DNA from: Candidatus Saccharimonadota bacterium
Lineage (GTDB): Bacteria; Patescibacteriota; Saccharimonadia; Saccharimonadales; Saccharimonadaceae
DNA length: 42,739 nucleotides
Reading direction: 5' to 3'
Assembly: GCA_024682595.1 (NCBI GenBank)
Contig: JAIKZA010000009.1
Span: 1-42,739 of the forward strand
Made by a program: the position numbers and the translations under genes. Of this stretch, positions 38,690 to 42,739 are shown in pieces (position 1 is the stretch's first letter; the number at the start of each line of letters is the position of its first letter). A model generated the notes under the pieces. That model saw only the letters and a list, made by a program, of their open reading frames with translations, was not told the origin of the DNA and made no database searches.

Positions 38690-39232
38690 ATGACAACAAA
38701 AATGAAGACTAATATTCTTTGCGAACCGCAAATGGACGTGCCGGATGGTTGCATCGTTCTTTCTGGCGACCTCGAGCACGACTCAATCGTAAACGGTCCA
38801 GGCCTTCGCGCCGTTTTGTGGACGCAAGGATGTCGCCAACATTGCCCTGGCTGTCAAAATCCAGAGACATGGGCCGAAAAAGATGTTGGCGCAGTTGTGA
38901 AAATCGAAAAAGTTAAGGACGAACTTCGCAAACTAAAGGGGCAGAGCGGTATTACTTTTTGCGGCGGTGAACCGCTTTTGCAAGCCAAAGCGTGTCTAGA
39001 AATTGCTAAGTTCTGCAAAGAAGAACTTGGCTGGAACGTCTGGTCTTTTACTGGTCTCGTCTACGAACAAATACCGCGCGATTCTGTCGCCTGGAAGTTC
39101 GTCGAAGAGCTTGACGCGCTCATTGATGGGCCTTTTATTCAATCGCAACGTGATCTTACGCTAAAGTTTCGCGGTAGCAAAAATCAACGCATTCTGCATC
39201 TCGACCGCGGCAAAATCATTAGTCAAGAATAA
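38690..39232 (+). CDS. nrdG: Anaerobic RNR-activating radical SAM protein
   Basis: VNGPGLRAVLWTQGCRQHCPGCQNPETW (CxxxCxxC); SD GAGGAAG. Confidence 0.93.
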   Translation: MTTKMKTNILCEPQMDVPDGCIVLSGDLEHDSIVNGPGLRAVLWTQGCRQHCPGCQNPETWAEKDVGAVVKIEKVKDELRKLKGQSGITFCGGEPLLQAKACLEIAKFCKEELGWNVWSFTGLVYEQIPRDSVAWKFVEELDALIDGPFIQSQRDLTLKFRGSKNQRILHLDRGKIISQE

Positions 39233-40276
39233 TTAGTTAAAACCAACAATTTTGCGGGCTGTCTTGTATCCTACTTTAGTAATCATGCGCCCGCTTTTTC
39301 CTGGTAAGTTCGTAGCCATGCCTAGTGGAGTTTTGCGCAGCCTGTAAAATAATTTCGCGTCATGACTTTTGACATAACGCCAAAAAGCCTTCTTCTTTCG
39401 GACGGCCTCTTTTGATCCATCTAATGAGAGGAATGCTGATGTAGCGGTCGTTACCTTATCGAGATATATAATCATATATTTCCGAAGACGCGGATTCTTG
39501 TTGCTAAAATCCTGATTTGCCATTATATCGACCATAATCTTATTTACCTTAATCTGCTGATCGATTCTTCCGAGCATCATCTCTTCATTTACAGACTGGT
39601 CCGAGCGGCCAATAAAATAGTGATATAAATCAACGTCTACATAATACATTTTTTCTACCGACAGCAAAGGCTGAAAGGCAAAAATATTGTCTACATAAAA
39701 AGTATGTCGAGGCAACTTGAGCCCACAGTCGCGCAATAGTTGTGTTCGAAAGTAAATATTATGCATTAGCATGTATTGAGTCTGAGTCATATGGCCCATC
39801 TCGTTCCAACCAAAAATGGTGTTTTTGGGGAATACGCGACTGAAACGCATAGTCTTTTTATGCTTTTCGCCGACTTTGTCGTAGATAAAATTCGCAATTA
39901 TCATATCAACTGGCGTATTGTTTTCTTCAAGTTCTTTAATACTCTTAAGTAGCTTCGCCAAAGCATCCGGATTAACCCAGTCGTCGCTATCGACCACTTT
40001 AAAATAAATCCCAGTGGCTTTACGGATGCCAGTATTAACCGCGGCACCGTGTCCGCCATTTTTTTGGTGAATTGCCCGAACTATTCCAGGGTATTTATGC
40101 ATAAAATCATCGGCGATTTTTGGCGTATCATCACTTGAGCCGTCATCGATAATTAAAATCTCAATTTCGTCGCCGGCGGGGAGTAAGGAGTGGATACACT
40201 TCTTCATGTATTCCTGCGAGTTGTAGCAGGGCACAGCTATGGATAGTAATTTTGGAGTCTTATTGGTCACTTTCAC
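39233..40276 (-). CDS. GT2 family glycosyltransferase
   Basis: LLSIAVPCYNSQEYMKKCIHSLLPAGDEIEILIIDDGSSDDTPKIADDF, FKVVDSDDWVNP. Confidence 0.9.
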   Translation of the reverse strand: MKVTNKTPKLLSIAVPCYNSQEYMKKCIHSLLPAGDEIEILIIDDGSSDDTPKIADDFMHKYPGIVRAIHQKNGGHGAAVNTGIRKATGIYFKVVDSDDWVNPDALAKLLKSIKELEENNTPVDMIIANFIYDKVGEKHKKTMRFSRVFPKNTIFGWNEMGHMTQTQYMLMHNIYFRTQLLRDCGLKLPRHTFYVDNIFAFQPLLSVEKMYYVDVDLYHYFIGRSDQSVNEEMMLGRIDQQIKVNKIMVDIMANQDFSNKNPRLRKYMIIYLDKVTTATSAFLSLDGSKEAVRKKKAFWRYVKSHDAKLFYRLRKTPLGMATNLPGKSGRMITKVGYKTARKIVGFN

Positions 40277-40349
40277 CTTATTATCTCACTATTTATCTTA
40301 AATGATATCACAATTGTTATAGATACTGAAAAGGAATAACTGATTATTG

Positions 40350-40823
40350 TCAGAACAGCAAGTCCAACACGCCAAATGATATTGCTAGCATAATAAGTCC
40401 GGCTAGAAGAGTGCCGCAACCTACCGCTATCATGGATTTCTTGAAGTCTAAGTTTAAGAAAGTTGCTGCCAGAGTACCAGTCCAAGCTCCTGTTCCAGGA
40501 AGTGGGATGCCTACAAATAGAAGTAGAGCAATATAAATACTATCTTTAGTTTTTGCTAAAAGTTTTTTGCTACCGTTATTGCCCTTTTTGATGCACCATT
40601 TGCAGAAATTACGAATAGGTTCATATTTAACTTTCGCCCCTTTCTCTAATAACTCACGCCCAAAAGTAAAGATAAATGGCATGGGAATCATATTTCCGAG
40701 CATTGCGGCAAGCAAGGAAAGAAAAACTGGCAAGTTCATACCTGCCGCAATTGGTATTGCGCCACGTAATTCAACAAGTGGGAACATCGCCACTAATGTA
40801 ACTAGGAATAATTTCAGCAACAT
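40350..40823 (-). CDS. small multidrug export-like membrane protein (COG2426-like)
   Basis: PLVELRGAIPIAAGMNLPVFLSLLAAMLGNMIPMPFIFTF, GIPLPGTGAWTGTLAATFLNLDFKKSMIAVGCGTLLAG. Confidence 0.85.
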   Translation of the reverse strand: MLLKLFLVTLVAMFPLVELRGAIPIAAGMNLPVFLSLLAAMLGNMIPMPFIFTFGRELLEKGAKVKYEPIRNFCKWCIKKGNNGSKKLLAKTKDSIYIALLLFVGIPLPGTGAWTGTLAATFLNLDFKKSMIAVGCGTLLAGLIMLAISFGVLDLLF

Positions 40824-40963
40824 AGCTCACCTCAACTTAATATATGATAGCATTTTCCATCTTTATATAAAAATATTGTGTTGTTTTAGCTTTATTTCTG
40901 CTACAATAAAACACAAGTGGAATGTGTGAGTAATTAATGAATCCTTAATTGTTTGGGAGTTAT

Positions 40964-41588
40964 ATGGTTTTCACAAGGGAGGTGAAAACTGGCATTAAGA
41001 GGATACTCACAATATTAATTACGTTAGCCATACTTAGCTTATTGGCTACCAGTTTTATCGTTAATGCGGTTTTCGCACAGACTGGAATGGATATTCCGGT
41101 CGAAATTTCTTGGTCTGACCAGAGTGCTACCACCCGTCCAAGCAGCGTGACGCTACGCTTGATGAATGGCAACGCTACCGTGTCAACATTAACCCCTCAC
41201 TTCGGCTAATCTCGATCCGTCAGATAGCAATAAGTGGGTTGGGGTTTTTGATGACGTCCCATATAACGCGAATTACGCAATCGTAGAGGATTCAGTTTCA
41301 GATTACTTCGATCAACATAAAACCGGCAAACTCTACACTGAAGATGGCGTATATAATTTAGAAATATCAGACTTTTCTGTCGTAGATATCGATCGCTCCG
41401 GCGTCTATAATCATGAGGGCAGCCGCAATGGTCATAATGCGGACATCGTTAAAGAAATTCGATCCTTCGCCAAGCAGTCTCGAGACTTGAATTATGCTGC
41501 AGACGACAAAATTATAGTCCTGTCTACTTGCGATAAAGATTCGAAGCATTATCGTAATGTGCTACTCGCGAAAATGGTAAAAAAGTAA
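40964..41588 (+). pseudogene. frameshifted chimera: signal peptide + Cna_B domain + C-terminal part of a class B sortase
   Basis: Frame 1 ...MDIPVEISWSDQSATTRPSSVTLRLMNGNATVSTLT then shifted frame from 41196 LTSANLDPSDSNKWVGVFDDVPYNANYAIVEDSVSDYFDQHKTGKLYTEDGVYNLEI...KIIVLSTCDKDSKHYRNVLLAKMVKK*; C run at 41193-41196. Confidence 0.75.
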
Positions 41589-41693
41589 CATCATGTTGAT
41601 ACATTGACACAAGTGCCTGGTGTGTCATAATAATAAACGGTTAAAGCCGATGTTTTTGTAATTTTCGAAAAAGTACATTAAAAAGGAGGGGAT

Positions 41694-42539
41694 ATGGTAA
41701 AGAAAGCGATTGATTTTGTTGGGTTTGGCGCTGGCGCTATTTCAGACGAGCTAGCTGAACGGATAAAACGTATATTTCGCTCAAACCAGGAAATGATATG
41801 GGTAGCGCGCCGTGCGGCCTACGCAATCTTGGAAGGCAATGTTTCTATCGACGACACTACGATGGACGTTGTGGGGCTGATGTACCAACTGGGGTATATC
41901 AGGAAGGACTTAGATCTTTCCACTTTCGCAATCAACCGAGTTTACAAGGCATTGCTAGGCAAGAGAGCTAAAACGATGATTCCTGCGCGCGTGCACGATT
42001 TCTACACAGAAACCAACGGCATCGACCGTTTCCGCTTGGCGAATATTCGGTATGAAACATTTATGCCTCAGGACGGAGACTGGAGCAAAAAAGTAATCGA
42101 CTCTATCAAAGAGTTGTTCGACGATCAGTTTCCAGCAGAGCAGCCCATGGTCTATGATGCTGTCAATCTGCGTTTTGGGCTCGAAGAAGAGAGTGGGCGT
42201 ACGTATAAACAGGTGTCGGCGATGCTTCATATTTCAGAGAGTACAGCAAAAAGCAAGGTTAGGCGCGGCCTGGAGGCTATTAACCGTTCTGGCATAATGT
42301 GGGGAACTATGCCTAACGGGGCCTTCGCTGTGGCGCCTCTCTCTATTACGCTCAAATCGAACATCGATGATATTTGCCTGACTACGCCCGCGTATTACAG
42401 CCTAAAGAAGCTCAGAATTAATACAATCGGCGATGCTCTTGAGGCTCTAAAGGGCAGAGGTAGGATTCGAGGTATCAGTGATGTGGCTAATCGTGAGCTC
42501 GAACAAAAGCTTATTCGTGCCGGTTTCGAACTAAAATAA
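41694..42539 (+). CDS. putative transcription factor with sigma-70 region 4-like HTH and RNAP alpha-CTD-like domain
   Basis: VNLRFGLEEESGRTYKQVSAMLHISESTAKSKVRRGLEAI (region 4-like) and LKSNIDDICLTTPAYYSLKKLRINTIGDALEALKGRGRIRGISDVANRELEQKLIRAGFEL (alpha-CTD-like); strong SD AAGGAGGGG. Confidence 0.75.
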   Translation: MVKKAIDFVGFGAGAISDELAERIKRIFRSNQEMIWVARRAAYAILEGNVSIDDTTMDVVGLMYQLGYIRKDLDLSTFAINRVYKALLGKRAKTMIPARVHDFYTETNGIDRFRLANIRYETFMPQDGDWSKKVIDSIKELFDDQFPAEQPMVYDAVNLRFGLEEESGRTYKQVSAMLHISESTAKSKVRRGLEAINRSGIMWGTMPNGAFAVAPLSITLKSNIDDICLTTPAYYSLKKLRINTIGDALEALKGRGRIRGISDVANRELEQKLIRAGFELK

Positions 42540-42570
42540 TCTACCCCTTCTCGGGTACCAAGGCGGTGCC

Positions 42571-42598
42571 AGCCCCCGGCTTTTTGGGTCGGGGGCTT
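42571..42598 (+). terminator. GC-rich hairpin, probable terminator
   Basis: AGCCCCCGgctttttgggtCGGGGGCTT after the regulator gene. Confidence 0.55.
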
Positions 42599-42610
42599 AT
42601 TGTAACGTAA

Positions 42611-42739
42611 AACCACCAGCTAGGCTGGTGGTTCCGTTTAGGTTTACCGATGAGTCAAAAAACTCCTTTTTGTTATGCTTTTCATATAGCCTGTCAGCTA
42701 GATAAATATACAAAAAGGAGTTTTATGTCCGTTAACGAT
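42611..42739 (+). mobile_element. probable left end of an IS200/IS605-type element, with tnpA start (ATG 42725) at window edge
   Basis: 10-bp perfect hairpin AACCACCAGC-TAG-GCTGGTGGTT (42611-42633), then 15-bp inverted repeat AAAACTCCTTTTTGT/ACAAAAAGGAGTTTT (42659-42673/42710-42724) whose right arm contains the SD AAGGAG of ATG 42725 (MSVND...). Confidence 0.6.

Noticed and set aside
1-42739. CRISPR array, phage module, toxin-antitoxin or BGC
   Set aside because: No regularly spaced direct repeats, cas genes, structural phage genes or biosynthetic clusters were seen on either strand.

Overview
The window is about 42.7 kb of bacterial chromosome. Gene content suggests a Patescibacteria/CPR lineage, most likely Saccharibacteria-like; this is an inference, since no search could be run. 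It is mostly housekeeping: yebC, recA-recX, tilS, an RpfB/YabE-like G5 protein with rsmA, metG, an LTA-synthase-like sulfatase, comEC (interrupted), tsaE-tsaB(short), rny, a four-gene minor pilin/pseudopilin cluster, rnhA-CYTH, rpsT, a degenerate DHH protein, a GT39-like glycosyltransferase, ftsH, murJ, galU, gatCA-hyp-gatB, an XRE-MurA fusion, nrdD-nrdG behind NrdR boxes, a GT2 and a COG2426-like protein. There are three tRNAs: Leu(CAG), Pro(CGG) and Pro(TGG). A transposase tail lies at the left edge and an IS200/IS605-like left end at the right edge. Observations most worth a second look: (1) a sigma-region-4 HTH joined to an RNAP alpha-CTD-like domain at 41.7-42.5 kb; (2) a disrupted Cna_B/class-B-sortase chimera just upstream of it; (3) comEC with two in-frame TGAs, both at Trp-plausible positions; (4) recurrent leaderless promoters with an extended -10 (TGN-TAWAAT-like) 6-8 nt from the start codon; (5) MurA carrying an N-terminal XRE HTH; (6) competing hairpins between nrdD and nrdG; (7) a DHH-fold protein whose DHH motif reads SAN. 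No CRISPR array and no complete mobile element were seen.
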